Source of the DNA: Micavibrio sp. UBA7657
GTDB lineage: Bacteria; Pseudomonadota; Alphaproteobacteria; Micavibrionales; Micavibrionaceae
NCBI GenBank assembly: GCA_002483465.1
Contig: DLHX01000008.1
Span: 54,531-118,530, forward strand
Direction of reading: 5' to 3'
DNA length: 64,000 bases
The translations under genes were made by a program, and so were the position numbers. Position 1 is the first letter of the stretch, and each line of letters starts with the position of its first letter. Shown here one piece after another: positions 1-8,879 of this stretch. The notes below the pieces were generated by a model. The model saw nothing but the letters and a program-made list of their open reading frames with translations, did no database searches and was not told the origin of the DNA.

Positions 1-500
1 TGTTTCTGGGTTTCCAGCAGCAGCAGGGGGCAGCTCTGAATAAGGGAACTTGCAGGCGCACGCGTCAGGTGCACCATGCAAATTTCGTCCAGCAAATCTT
101 TCCAATTGTTCCACTTATGAAGTGTGAGCGCATTGTCCATACCGCTGACCCAGACGAATTCTGTTTTGGGGAAATGGGGTTTGAGTTTGCGGATGGTGTC
201 ATAGGTAATGGTGGTGCCGAGTTCCCGCTCGATCGCCGTGACAATAATTTTCGGATGGGGCGATGTGATTTCTTCCGAGAGGCGCACGCGCTCTTCTAAA
301 TCAATCGGCTTTTCGGTCTTGATCGGGTTTTGCGGCGTCACCAGCCACCAGACCGCATCCAGCTCTAAACCATTTAATGCTTCAAGGCTGATATGGACGT
401 GGCCCTCATGCGGCGGGTTGAACGAGCCACCCAGCAAGCCGACCCGCATGCCCTGCCAGCGTGTACTGTCGAGCGTGTGGGGAAGGCTAAAAAGCGCCAT
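1..500 (-). CDS. nadD: Nicotinate-nucleotide adenylyltransferase (partial, runs off the left edge)
   Basis: NadD transfers AMP from ATP to nicotinate mononucleotide, a cytoplasmic step of NAD synthesis. I translated the minus strand by hand. The protein starts MALFSLPHTL and carries the nucleotidyltransferase signature GGSFNPPHEGHVHIS at about residues 24-38, with the HxGH catalytic motif. Further on are DAVWWLVTPQNPIK and FVWVSGMDNALTLHKW, both typical of NadD. About 166 codons are visible and the 3' end is missing. The ATG overlaps the proA stop by one base (TGATG), so the two genes are very likely co-translated. proA-nadD is a common alphaproteobacterial pairing, usually followed by rsfS, which would lie outside the window. 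Confidence 0.93.
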   Translation of the reverse strand, partial: MALFSLPHTLDSTRWQGMRVGLLGGSFNPPHEGHVHISLEALNGLELDAVWWLVTPQNPIKTEKPIDLEERVRLSEEITSPHPKIIVTAIERELGTTITYDTIRKLKPHFPKTEFVWVSGMDNALTLHKWNNWKDLLDEICMVHLTRAPASSLIQSCPLLLLETQK

Positions 501-1777
501 CAGGGCCTCGTCTGTCCTGTGCCGTGGATGAGATATTTGTAGGTGCAGAGCTGCTCAAGCGCGACAGGGCCGCGTGCATGCATTTTACCCGTCGCGATGC
601 CGATTTCCGCGCCCATGCCGAATTCGCCGCCATCGGCAAACTGCGTCGAGGCATTGTGGATGACGATACCGCTATCGACATTTTTCAGGAAATAATCGGT
701 GGCTTCTTTATCTTCAGTCAAAATGCTGTCGGTGTGATGTGAGCCGTAGGTGTTGATGTGGTTCACGGCTTCTTTCACGCCGCTGACGATAGCGACACTG
801 AGTTTCGCATCGAGATATTCCGTCGTCCAGTCCTTGACTGTCGCTTCGCCGATACGATCATCAAGACGCTGCGCCATTTTATCGCCAACAATCGCACAAC
901 CGGAATCAATAAGCTGGGCTAAAACGTCCTTGGCGGTTTTCTGGTCGAAATCTTTATCGATCAGCAGCGTTTCCATCGCACCGCAAACACCCGTGCGGCG
1001 CATCTTTGCATTCAGCGTTATGGCTTTGGCGATATCCGCTTTCGCCGTCGGATGAATATAAATGTGGCAGATGCCCTCAAGGTGACTGAACACTGGCATT
1101 TTCGCCTCGCTCTGTACACGCTCGACGAGGCTCTTGCCGCCGCGCGGGATCATGACATCAATCAAATCAGAAGCCGCCAGCATCGCGCCCACAGCATCGC
1201 GGTCGGCGATAGGCACCATGGAAGCGGCGTCCGCAGGAATATTTTGCTCGTTCAACGCTTCCTGAACAAATTTATGCAGGGCGAGCGAACTGTTGAGGCT
1301 TTCCGAACCGCCGCGCAGGATAACCGCATTACGCGATTTCAGACACAGCGCCGCTGCATCGATAGTGACGTTCGGGCGCGATTCATAAATCATCCCGAGT
1401 ACACCGATGGGTACCGACACACGTTGAATGTTCATGCCGTTCGGGCGCGTAGTTTCCCACAAAATGCGCCCGACCGGATCAGGCAGATCGCGCACAACCT
1501 CAAGCCCCTTGGCCATGCCCTCAATGCGCTCAGGGTTTAACTTCAGGCGGTCGATCAAAGCAGGCGACAGGCCTTTCTGCCGTCCGGCGGCGAGGTCTTT
1601 TTCATTGGCCTCAAGAATAGGTTTAACATTTGCGCGGAGTTTCGCTGCAATGGAATCCAGGACATCATTGATCTGGCTTTCGGATGTCTGCGAAAGAACG
1701 GAAGCGGCGGCCCGCGCCTTGCGGCCGAGTTCGTTTACGATCTGTTGGGCGGTAGCAGCTGTTTGCGTGGCGCCCAT
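500..1777 (-). CDS. proA: Gamma-glutamyl phosphate reductase
   Basis: ProA reduces gamma-glutamyl phosphate to glutamate semialdehyde with NADPH, the second step of proline synthesis. The 425-residue protein has the aldehyde-dehydrogenase fold of the family and its usual length. Visible family motifs include VPIGVLGMIYESRPNVT, NAVILRGGSES and the catalytic-cysteine segment MRRTGVCGAMETLL. The ATG at 1777 has an AAGG element about 8 bases upstream. It lies 9 bp behind atpF and overlaps nadD by one base. Its usual partner proB is about 17 kb away behind obgE, so the common proB-proA pairing is broken here. Confidence 0.97.
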   Translation of the reverse strand: MGATQTAATAQQIVNELGRKARAAASVLSQTSESQINDVLDSIAAKLRANVKPILEANEKDLAAGRQKGLSPALIDRLKLNPERIEGMAKGLEVVRDLPDPVGRILWETTRPNGMNIQRVSVPIGVLGMIYESRPNVTIDAAALCLKSRNAVILRGGSESLNSSLALHKFVQEALNEQNIPADAASMVPIADRDAVGAMLAASDLIDVMIPRGGKSLVERVQSEAKMPVFSHLEGICHIYIHPTAKADIAKAITLNAKMRRTGVCGAMETLLIDKDFDQKTAKDVLAQLIDSGCAIVGDKMAQRLDDRIGEATVKDWTTEYLDAKLSVAIVSGVKEAVNHINTYGSHHTDSILTEDKEATDYFLKNVDSGIVIHNASTQFADGGEFGMGAEIGIATGKMHARGPVALEQLCTYKYLIHGTGQTRP

Positions 1778-1786
1778 GATCGAACC

Positions 1787-2275
1787 TTAATGGAGATTCT
1801 CGTCTATGTTGGCGATAGCGCGGTCGACGAGCTTTTCATTCAGCTTTTTGTCGAGCTTCTTGGCGATGATTTCTGCCGTCGCGGCGGCGGCCAAATCAGC
1901 GGCATATTGCTGGATCTCAGAAATGGCCGATTGCTTCATGCGGGAGAGACGCTCCTCGAGCTGCTTTTCACGGCGCTCCAGGGAGTCCTGGAAATCTGCT
2001 TCAGCTTTGGCGCGGATTTTCTCGGCGTCCTTTTCAGCTTCGGATTTGATCTTGGCGGCGTCGCGCACGGCTTCTTCGTGGCGGATCTGGTACTGGACGA
2101 GGAGTTGCTTCGCCTCATTGTTCAGCGCATCAGCCGTCTGAATTTCATTGCGGATTTCCGCGATGCGGTTATCCAGCTTGCCGAGCATGGCCTTGCGACC
2201 GTAAATGAAGGCCACGAGCACGAAGATGCCGAACGAAATCGCAAACCAGACATGTGTGTCATTCAGGATTTCCAT
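1787..2275 (-). CDS. atpF: F0F1 ATP synthase subunit b
   Basis: Subunit b is half of the peripheral stalk that links membrane-embedded F0 to F1. The 162-residue protein has one N-terminal membrane segment (roughly residues 8-25, VWFAISFGIFVLVAFIYG). A long, highly charged helix follows, with the GRKAMLGKLDNRIAEIRNEI dimerisation region and continuous coiled-coil character to the C terminus. It lacks the longer N-terminal extension of the neighbouring b' gene, which identifies this one as b. It is the last F0 gene of the operon atpI-atpB-atpE-b'-b. The F1 genes are not in the window, as is usual for alphaproteobacteria, where F0 and F1 are separate operons. Confidence 0.95.
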   Translation of the reverse strand: MEILNDTHVWFAISFGIFVLVAFIYGRKAMLGKLDNRIAEIRNEIQTADALNNEAKQLLVQYQIRHEEAVRDAAKIKSEAEKDAEKIRAKAEADFQDSLERREKQLEERLSRMKQSAISEIQQYAADLAAAATAEIIAKKLDKKLNEKLVDRAIANIDENLH

Positions 2276-2276
2276 G

Positions 2277-2963
2277 TTAAGCCGCCTTCGCTTTCAGTGA
2301 ACGCACCAGGGTTTTCGCCTGGTCGAGATCGGTTTCAACGCCGATGATTTTCTCGGCAGCCTGGCTGGCGATTTCAGCGGCGAGGGAATGCATGTCTTCC
2401 ATAGCCGCGGCTTTCGCCTTCTCGATTTCGGCTTCGGTTTTTTCGATCTGCTTGGCGGCACTCTGCTGGAATGCCTTGTATCCGGCGTCCGCCTTTTCCT
2501 TGATGGCCTTCTCAGCCGCCGTAAAGGCGCCTGTGGCTTCAAGACGGGCATTCTCGATGTCGCGCTCATATTCGGCCTGCAACCCTTCAGCGACTTCCTT
2601 CTGGCGTTTCGCGGATTCAAGCGCCCCGCGAACATGAGCGTCACGCTTTTTCATCACTGCGCCGAGATCGGGCAGGGCTTTTTTCGAGAAGAAAGCGTAA
2701 AGAACGACGAACATGATCGCCAGCCAGAACACCTGGCTCGCGAAGGATGAAGGATCGAATTGGGGCAGGCCCACGCCACCGCCGCCATGGGCCGCGTCAG
2801 CAGCCCCATGCGCGGCATCGGCATGAGCAGCATCAACAGCCGCGCCGTGCGCGGCCATCGGGTCCGTCTCTCCATGCTCGGGCGCAGGCTCCGCCATCGC
2901 GGCGGGAACGCGCGCGAGGAGAATACATACAGCCCAGAGCAGGGTATGACGAACCTTGGTCAT
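2277..2963 (-). CDS. atpF2: F0F1 ATP synthase subunit b' with exported-looking His-rich N terminus
   Basis: This is the second, divergent b-type stalk subunit found in photosynthetic bacteria and alphaproteobacteria. The membrane segment at about residues 75-92 (SQVFWLAIMFVVLYAFFS) is followed by KKALPDLGAVMKKRDAHV and a long charged coiled coil. At 228 residues it is longer than the roughly 160-190 usual for b'. The extra length lies at the N terminus: a signal-peptide-like stretch ending AAMAEP near residue 24, then about 45 residues rich in Ala, His, Asp and Gly with repeated DAAHG-like units. It sits 2 bp from both atpE and atpF. A cleaved signal peptide is an inference; an N-in anchor cannot be excluded. 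Confidence 0.92.
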   Translation of the reverse strand: MTKVRHTLLWAVCILLARVPAAMAEPAPEHGETDPMAAHGAAVDAAHADAAHGAADAAHGGGGVGLPQFDPSSFASQVFWLAIMFVVLYAFFSKKALPDLGAVMKKRDAHVRGALESAKRQKEVAEGLQAEYERDIENARLEATGAFTAAEKAIKEKADAGYKAFQQSAAKQIEKTEAEIEKAKAAAMEDMHSLAAEIASQAAEKIIGVETDLDQAKTLVRSLKAKAA

Positions 2964-2965
2964 TA

Positions 2966-3190
2966 TTAACCGAACAGAATGACGAGCGAGATAACCAGCG
3001 CGAAAATCGCGAGGGCTTCCGTCAGTGCGAAGGTCAGGAAGAATTTCTTCTCCAGCAGTTCCAACGCGGTCGGGTTACGACCTACAGCTTCGTTGTAGGA
3101 CGAGAAGATCAGGCCAAGACCAATGCCAACGCCCGCGATCGGGATAAGCGCCAGTGCAGAGGCGATCAGTTTTGCAGCTTCGAGTTCCAT
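2966..3190 (-). CDS. atpE: F0F1 ATP synthase subunit c
   Basis: Subunit c forms the proton-translocating ring of F0. The 74-residue protein is a hairpin of two membrane helices joined by a polar loop containing the conserved R-N-P (YNEAVGRNPTA). The essential ion-binding carboxylate is Glu58 in FALTEALAIFALV. The glycine-rich GVGIGLGLIF in helix 1 is the helix-packing motif. I do not see the extra Gln/Ser ligands expected of a sodium ring, so a proton ring is likely. A 43-bp gap separates it from atpB; the gap carries an AAGGAAC ribosome-binding site, consistent with the high translation that subunit c needs. Confidence 0.97.
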   Translation of the reverse strand: MELEAAKLIASALALIPIAGVGIGLGLIFSSYNEAVGRNPTALELLEKKFFLTFALTEALAIFALVISLVILFG

Positions 3191-3233
3191 GTTTTTAGTT
3201 CCTTTCTCAGTGGTTAATAGCTTTAGTTAAAAG

Positions 3234-3983
3234 TTAGTGACCTATTTCGATCGTGTCCTTCAGGTAGATGCAGGTCAGGATCGTAAAGACATAGGCCTGC
3301 AGGAAGGCGATCAGAAATTCGAATGTAATAAGCGCGACATTGAACAGTGTCGGCACGATGCCCATGAACAGGCCGGCGGTTCCAAACGCGGCAATCATCG
3401 CAACGCTGAAACCAGCAAAGACTTTCAACACAAGGTGCCCCGCCATCATGTTGGCGAAAAGACGAACAGAAAGCGTGATCGGGCGCGCGAGGAACGAAAC
3501 GATTTCAATCGGAATAATCAAAGGCAGCAGCCATGCCGGAACACCGGGCGGCAGGAACAGATGGAAGAAATGCATGCCGTGACGGTAAATGCCGATGATG
3601 ATCACCATAAAGAAGATCATAAGGGCAAGTGCGGCAGTCACGATCAGGTGGCTGGTGTAAGTGAACGACCACGGGATCATGCCCAGCATGTTGCCGATGA
3701 ACACGATCATGAACACTGTGAAGACGAGCGGGAAATATTCCATCCCGCGCGAGCCGATATTCTCGCGGATCATATTGGCGATAAAGCCGTACATCATTTC
3801 AGCGGCAACCTGGATGCGCCCAGGAACCATGGCTTTTTTCCATGTCGCGAGCGTCATGAACGTAACCGAGGTCAAAACGGAAATGGTCATCCACAGCGAT
3901 GAATTCGTATAGGAAAGATCAATACCGGCCACATGAAAGGGCACGATCGGCTCGATGATAAACTGGTGGATCGGGTCGGCCAT
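3234..3983 (-). CDS. atpB: F0F1 ATP synthase subunit a
   Basis: Subunit a provides the half-channels through which protons reach the c ring. The 249-residue protein has five to six hydrophobic segments. It contains the diagnostic helix RPITLSVRLFANMMAGHL, whose Arg in SVRLFAN is the residue facing the c-ring glutamate. The N terminus (MADPIHQFIIEPIVPFHVAG) and the C terminus (AFLQAYVFTILTCIYLKDTI) are typical of alphaproteobacterial AtpB. It follows atpI by 2 bp and precedes atpE in the normal F0 order. Confidence 0.97.
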   Translation of the reverse strand: MADPIHQFIIEPIVPFHVAGIDLSYTNSSLWMTISVLTSVTFMTLATWKKAMVPGRIQVAAEMMYGFIANMIRENIGSRGMEYFPLVFTVFMIVFIGNMLGMIPWSFTYTSHLIVTAALALMIFFMVIIIGIYRHGMHFFHLFLPPGVPAWLLPLIIPIEIVSFLARPITLSVRLFANMMAGHLVLKVFAGFSVAMIAAFGTAGLFMGIVPTLFNVALITFEFLIAFLQAYVFTILTCIYLKDTIEIGH

Positions 3984-3985
3984 GG

Positions 3986-4321
3986 TTACTCTGATTCTCC
4001 TTGATCTGCGGGGTTTTTAGCGGGTTTTTCCCGTTGATGCAACTGAGAATATCCGACATTTGAGCCCATATTCTGCGTTATCCGCCAGACATTCACGAAC
4101 CCCGCCGTAACGCCCAGTAAAAGCATGGAAATAAGGCCAAAAGGCTTAATTCCGAGCCATGTATCGAGGCCCCAGCCAAGTGCGGCACCGACGATGATAC
4201 AACCGACCAGTTCGGTCCCGGCCTTCATGCCGACGCTGACATTCTCAGCGTCCTGTTTGTGCGTGTCGGTTTTGGAGGCTTGTTCCAGCTTCCGCCCGAG
4301 ATCTTCCAGATCCGAGGGCAT
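3986..4321 (-). CDS. atpI: AtpI-type F0 assembly protein
   Basis: AtpI-family proteins are small membrane proteins encoded first in F0 operons and thought to help c-ring assembly or cation uptake. This one has 111 residues: a polar N terminus of about 30 residues (MPSDLEDLGRKLEQASK), then two membrane helices around GTELVGCIIVGAALGWGLD and GLISMLLLGVTAGFVNVWRI, and a polar tail. The GxxLGWGLD and GFxxxxR features fit the AtpI/AtpR family. It lies 2 bp after smc and 2 bp before atpB, so F0 expression is probably tied to transcription from upstream of smc. Confidence 0.88.
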   Translation of the reverse strand: MPSDLEDLGRKLEQASKTDTHKQDAENVSVGMKAGTELVGCIIVGAALGWGLDTWLGIKPFGLISMLLLGVTAGFVNVWRITQNMGSNVGYSQLHQREKPAKNPADQGESE

Positions 4322-4323
4322 GG

Positions 4324-7300
4324 CTAGGCGGCTTCGAGGAATTCGAAAGATTGCTGAAGGTCGACGGAAACGAGTTGCGAAACACCCCGTTCGGCCATCG
4401 TGACGCCATAAAGGCGGTTCATGCGGGCCATCGTCATACGGTGGTGCGTGATAATCAGGAAGCGGGTCTCGCCGCGGGCGGCAATTTCCTCGAGCAGGTT
4501 ACAGACGCGGTCCACGTTCGCATCGTCCAGCGGTGCATCAATCTCGTCCAGTACGCAGATCGGCGAGGGGTTCGTAAGGAACATCGCAAAAATCAGCGAA
4601 ATGGAGGCAAGCGCCTGTTCACCGCCCGAGAGCAGGGAGAGCGATTGCAGCGTCTTGCCCGGCGGCTGGGCGTAAATTTCAAGACCCGCGCCAAGCGGGT
4701 CATCGGCATCGATTAAAGCAAGATGCGCCTTGCCGCCACCGAAGAGCTGCGTAAACAGGCGTTGGAAATGCGTGTTGACGTGATCGAACGCCGCTTTCAG
4801 GCGGTCGCGTGCTTCTGCATTGATTTTGTTGATTGCGCCGCGCAGTTCTTCAATGGCCTGAATAAGGTCATCGCGGTCTTTCAGGATAGCGCCGACCTCG
4901 GTTTCGAGAATCTGGAATTCTTCATCGGCACGCAGGTTCACGGCACCGATATTTTCGCGTTCACGGACCAATTTTTCTTTCTTGGCGCGTAAGCTTTCAA
5001 GATTTTCCACCGACTCGTTCATCTCGACGGCGGTGTGCTGGGCGAGTTCTTCAGCCGGAACTTCAAACTGTTCCTGAATGTGCTGGTTGACGCTGCCTTG
5101 TTGCTCGGAAAGCGCGGCGAGCGTCGCCTGCGCATGAACGCGGGATTCACGGGCTTCGGACAACGCCGCTTCGGCCTGCTTCAGCGCGCGGCCGGTTTCG
5201 GTGACTTCACCATCAACCGTGGCAAGACGTTCTGCTGCAGAAGAACGTTCATTCTCCAGCTCGGAGAACTGACCGAGGAATTTTTCTTTATCTTCGCTGA
5301 AATCCTTAGGCTGACGCTTCAGCGTTTCAAGCTTTTCAGCCAGCGCACCCTGGCGCTCTTCCAGGTTTTTCAGGCGCTCGCGCGAACGGATCAGGCGGTT
5401 CTGCGTGTTAACGCGCTCGTCAGCGATGGCGTGCAGACGGGCATTACGGCTGTTCTGCTGCTGTTGGAACATATCGAAGGCGCTGACAGCGGACTGGTAC
5501 GTTTCGCGTGCCTCAAGCAACGATTTTCTAATTTTATCGGTTTCTTCTTCCTTGCGCTCACTTGCGGCTTTTTCGCAAGCCTCAAGACGCTCCTGATCCC
5601 ACTTGATCACTTCATTAAGCGTACCGACATCTTCGTCGGACAGGCGGATGATTTCAGCAAGACGCGCGATTTCGCTCTCGGCGCGAACCTGCGCTTCACG
5701 TGTCTTTACCAGTTCATGACGCGATGTGTTTAGTTCCTGCTCGGTCTTACGAAGATTGGATTCACCGTCACGGCGGGCGGTTTCCTGTTCGGCCAGCGCG
5801 GCCTCCACTTTTTTGAGAGCGTCGTTTGCTTCCTTAAACGCTTCCTCAATCTCGGGGCGGCGTTTCTGCAGGTCGCGGAAACGGTTTTTCTGCTCAAGAT
5901 GAACGGCATTGCGGTCGGAAGCCTGCGCCTGAACGAAGTAACCATCCCAGCGCCAGTAGAAACCGTCCTTGGAAACGAGAGCCTGACCGGGCTCCAGTGA
6001 ATCTTTCAGCCTGTTGCCTTCCGCCTCATCACTAACAAGGCCGATCTGGCTGAGGGCAGGGTGTAGCTCGAGCGGCGCATTGACCGACGGCAGCAACGGC
6101 GAAACGCCGAACGGCAAACTCGGCAGATTACGAAGACCGGTACGCGATACCCAGCGGGACGGCGCGCTTTCCTCAAGCGAGGCCAGCAATGCATCGCCCA
6201 GTGCACGCGAAATCGCTTTTTCAAATCCGGTGTCAGGCGTGAGTTGATCGAGAACCGGCTTGTAACGCCCGTTATCATCACCGCGTAACATACTTTCCAG
6301 CATGGCGCTTTCAGCGCGGAACTCCGAGCTTTCGCTCTCGGCGCGCGTCAGGGTGCTTCTGGTGTCATTAACTTCGCGCTGCAGTTCCGTGATACGCGCG
6401 CGCGCCGCTTCGATTTCTTCATTAAGTTTTTGAGCCTTATCTTCAAGCTCATCGATCCGGCCCTGGATTTCCTTGCTCGCGGTGTCATCGCCGCGCCCGG
6501 CCTTGAATTGCTCAAGATCCGAAGCCGCCTTGTCCTTACGGGCGTTAACGGATTCGATGCGGGTGGTGTTCTGGGTAATCTGCTGTTCAAGCGATTGCTT
6601 TAAGGCGCGGCCTTCGGCAGCACTTTGCATCATCGCTGTATATTGTTCTTCAAGAGCGCGAACCTTCTGCTCGAGATCGTTCTTGATCGCTTCTTTCTGC
6701 TCGAGCTTGCCGGCATCTTTTTCCTGCTCGGCGACGATGGCAGCATGCTCGCCCTCAAGCCTTTCAAAAATGCTTTTGCTTTCCTCGAGACTCTGGTTTT
6801 CATGTTCCTGATCGGTCAGGCTCAGGCGGATTTGCTCTTCGGTGTCATTCAGCGCCTTTTCATGGCGCAGGCTTTCGTCTTCAATGCGCTGCAGAGCGAT
6901 CTTGACGGTCTGCAGTCTCGCAGCAACCTCGGCTTCAGCTTGACGAAGAGCGGGCAGGTCTTCAGCCTGCGTGTTTTGCGTTTTCGTAAGCTGCGTAACA
7001 GTGGCGAGCTTCTCGGCCACTTCGCTTTCAGCGGTCTCGAATGTCTTACGGCAGGCCTGGATACGCTCCTCGAGGCTTTTCCAGTCGAGCCACGCGACCA
7101 TGATCTCAAGCTGGCGGATCTGCGCGTTAACGTTTCTGTAACGTGTTGCCTGACGCTGCTGACGTTTCAAATCATTGAGGCGGGATTCCATGCTGCCGAG
7201 AATGTCCTGCAGACGCTGCAGGTTGGCATCCGCCGCACGCAAACGAAGCTCAGCCTCATGACGGCGGGCGTAAAGGCCGGAAATCCCAGCGGATTCTTCA

Positions 7301-7800
7301 AGGATCAGACGGCGGTCAACCGGCTTTGAATTAATGATCTGCGCAACGCGGCCCTGAGAGACCATCGCTGGCGAATTCGCACCCGTAACCGTATCGGCAA
7401 ACAACATCTGCACGTCGCGCGCGCGCACCGTCTTGCCGTTAATCTTGTAGAGCGAGCCGTGATCGCGCTCGATTTTACGCGTGACTTCGATTTCGTCTGC
7501 GCCGTTATAAGCCGCCGGTGCAGAGCGTGAGCCGTTGTTAAGAAGAAGGGAAACTTCAGCGAGGTTTCGCGCGGAACGTTGCGCCGTGCCGTTGAAGATG
7601 ACGTTTTCCATGCCGCCATCGCCGCCGCGCATACGCTTGGCGGAATTTTCACCCATCACCCAGCGAAGCGCTTCGACAAGGTTTGACTTGCCGCAGCCGT
7701 TCGGACCGACAACGCCGGTCAGACCCGGGCCGATATCAAGTTCGGTACGGTCAACAAAGGATTTAAATCCGCTAATACGCAGTCGGCTGAATTGGATCAT
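4324..7800 (-). CDS. smc: Chromosome segregation SMC ATPase
   Basis: SMC is the ring-forming ATPase of bacterial condensin, acting with ScpA and ScpB on the nucleoid. The 1158-residue protein has the expected plan. Walker A GPNGCGKSN lies at residues 32-40. A first long coiled coil runs to about residue 500, a hinge from about 510 to 640 (GFEKAISRALGDALLASL onward), then a second coiled coil. The ABC signature LSLLSGGEQALASI and Walker B ICVLDEIDAPLDDANV are near the C terminus. The length matches alphaproteobacterial SMC. It is only 3 bp behind the DsbA-like gene and 2 bp ahead of atpI, an unusual head-to-tail link between a chromosome organiser and the ATP synthase F0 operon. Confidence 0.97.
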   Translation of the reverse strand: MIQFSRLRISGFKSFVDRTELDIGPGLTGVVGPNGCGKSNLVEALRWVMGENSAKRMRGGDGGMENVIFNGTAQRSARNLAEVSLLLNNGSRSAPAAYNGADEIEVTRKIERDHGSLYKINGKTVRARDVQMLFADTVTGANSPAMVSQGRVAQIINSKPVDRRLILEESAGISGLYARRHEAELRLRAADANLQRLQDILGSMESRLNDLKRQQRQATRYRNVNAQIRQLEIMVAWLDWKSLEERIQACRKTFETAESEVAEKLATVTQLTKTQNTQAEDLPALRQAEAEVAARLQTVKIALQRIEDESLRHEKALNDTEEQIRLSLTDQEHENQSLEESKSIFERLEGEHAAIVAEQEKDAGKLEQKEAIKNDLEQKVRALEEQYTAMMQSAAEGRALKQSLEQQITQNTTRIESVNARKDKAASDLEQFKAGRGDDTASKEIQGRIDELEDKAQKLNEEIEAARARITELQREVNDTRSTLTRAESESSEFRAESAMLESMLRGDDNGRYKPVLDQLTPDTGFEKAISRALGDALLASLEESAPSRWVSRTGLRNLPSLPFGVSPLLPSVNAPLELHPALSQIGLVSDEAEGNRLKDSLEPGQALVSKDGFYWRWDGYFVQAQASDRNAVHLEQKNRFRDLQKRRPEIEEAFKEANDALKKVEAALAEQETARRDGESNLRKTEQELNTSRHELVKTREAQVRAESEIARLAEIIRLSDEDVGTLNEVIKWDQERLEACEKAASERKEEETDKIRKSLLEARETYQSAVSAFDMFQQQQNSRNARLHAIADERVNTQNRLIRSRERLKNLEERQGALAEKLETLKRQPKDFSEDKEKFLGQFSELENERSSAAERLATVDGEVTETGRALKQAEAALSEARESRVHAQATLAALSEQQGSVNQHIQEQFEVPAEELAQHTAVEMNESVENLESLRAKKEKLVRERENIGAVNLRADEEFQILETEVGAILKDRDDLIQAIEELRGAINKINAEARDRLKAAFDHVNTHFQRLFTQLFGGGKAHLALIDADDPLGAGLEIYAQPPGKTLQSLSLLSGGEQALASISLIFAMFLTNPSPICVLDEIDAPLDDANVDRVCNLLEEIAARGETRFLIITHHRMTMARMNRLYGVTMAERGVSQLVSVDLQQSFEFLEAA

Positions 7801-7803
7801 CGT

Positions 7804-8727
7804 CTATTCGGCTGGTGTGCCGCTTTCCTCCGATCCGGTGGTGGGCGCTGCAGGCTTAGCCGCGGCAGGAGCTGCAGGTGTAGTTGCAGCAGGAGCTTCA
7901 TCAGGCTCAGGCGTTGCTTCATCCTCGGCAACAGGCTCTTCCGCTTCTGCGGGCTCGGCAGCGGCGGGAGCAGGAGCGGCAGATTTTTCACCGGCAAGCT
8001 CAGCCTCGATAAGCTTTTTAAATTCCTCGAACGGAATGGCACCGCTGACCGTATTGCGGTTGTTGATGACAAAACTCGGTGTGGAATTGATATTCCATTG
8101 AGCCTGCACACCTTTCATGCGGTTGACGATACCTTCCTGCAGTTCGGTGTTCTGGATGCAGGCCTGGAAATGCGCCTCATCAAGCCCGGCCTTGCCCGCT
8201 TCGACTTTCAGATAATCGAGATAGTTCGGGTTATAAGCCCAGTCCTGCTGCTTTTCGAAAAGCAGGGAGACGAAATCAAAATATTTTTCCTGCGGCAGGC
8301 AACGCGCAACCATGGACGCCTGAACGGCCGGAGCGTTAAGAGGGAAATCCGAGAACACGAGATAGGCTTTGCCCGTATCGATATATTCTTTTTTCAGCTT
8401 TGCGAAAGTTTCGCGGTGGAAATCGCCGCAGTGGCCGCAGGTGAACGACGCGTGCTCGCTGATTTTGACTGGTGCGCTTGTATCGCCAAGAGTGCGGTCG
8501 CTGAGCGCCGCATTAACATCAATCGTCACCGTTGCGGGAGCTGCCGTGTCCGTCGGCGCTTCGGTCGTTTCTGCAGGCTGTTCGATTGTGCTTTCAACCG
8601 TGAGCGCAGCTTCTTTATTTTGGGAAATATACTGGACGACGCCGATGGCGAGTAAAACAGCTGCGGCTATGGCTATAAAGAGCGCAATGGGAGGTTTCTT
8701 GCCTGAGGGATTTATATTGTCAGCCAT
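7804..8727 (-). CDS. DsbA-family thiol:disulfide oxidoreductase, membrane-anchored
   Basis: A thioredoxin-fold oxidoreductase likely to act on disulfides in the periplasm. The chosen ATG at 8727 has a GAGGACAAAGTT ribosome-binding site; longer upstream frames lack one. About 307 residues result. There is an N-terminal anchor (PPIALFIAIAAAVLLAIGVV) at about residues 12-32, then a DsbA/BdbD-like domain with the active site TCGHCGDFH (CxxC) and the cis-proline region STPSFVINN. A C-terminal tail of about 70 residues is rich in Ala, Pro and Glu and probably disordered. dsbA-like > smc is a recurrent alphaproteobacterial order. It is the first gene of the run that continues through smc and the F0 genes. 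Confidence 0.9.
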   Translation of the reverse strand: MADNINPSGKKPPIALFIAIAAAVLLAIGVVQYISQNKEAALTVESTIEQPAETTEAPTDTAAPATVTIDVNAALSDRTLGDTSAPVKISEHASFTCGHCGDFHRETFAKLKKEYIDTGKAYLVFSDFPLNAPAVQASMVARCLPQEKYFDFVSLLFEKQQDWAYNPNYLDYLKVEAGKAGLDEAHFQACIQNTELQEGIVNRMKGVQAQWNINSTPSFVINNRNTVSGAIPFEEFKKLIEAELAGEKSAAPAPAAAEPAEAEEPVAEDEATPEPDEAPAATTPAAPAAAKPAAPTTGSEESGTPAE

Positions 8728-8802
8728 AACTTTGTCCTCTCGAATATACGCCTTCACCCTTTCGGGACAGCAAGGCTTCAATATGGGAAAATTCCAGCGT
8801 TT

Positions 8803-8831
8803 AAAATCCACATAAGACCCCGGTTTGTCAA
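8803..8831 (-). promoter_or_regulatory. Candidate promoter for the dsbA-like/smc/F0 run
   Basis: On the minus strand a perfect TTGACA (plus-strand 8826-8831) is followed after 17 bases by a weak GATTTT (8803-8808). It lies about 75 bp before the chosen start of the dsbA-like gene. The -10 matches the consensus poorly, so this is tentative. It occupies the 152-bp gap that opens when the supported downstream start is used. Confidence 0.35.
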
Positions 8832-8879
8832 TCAATTACGCCGGAAAAACCCTGAATACCCACTGGAATATTCCCGAAT

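Noticed and set aside
5035..5733. Long plus-strand frame opposite smc
   Set aside because: Antisense to the SMC coiled coil; Leu/Phe-rich mirror of a charged helix.
7792..8655. A 287-codon plus-strand frame opposite the dsbA-like gene
   Set aside because: Antisense shadow of a gene with CGHC active site; Arg/Cys/Phe-rich translation with no motif.
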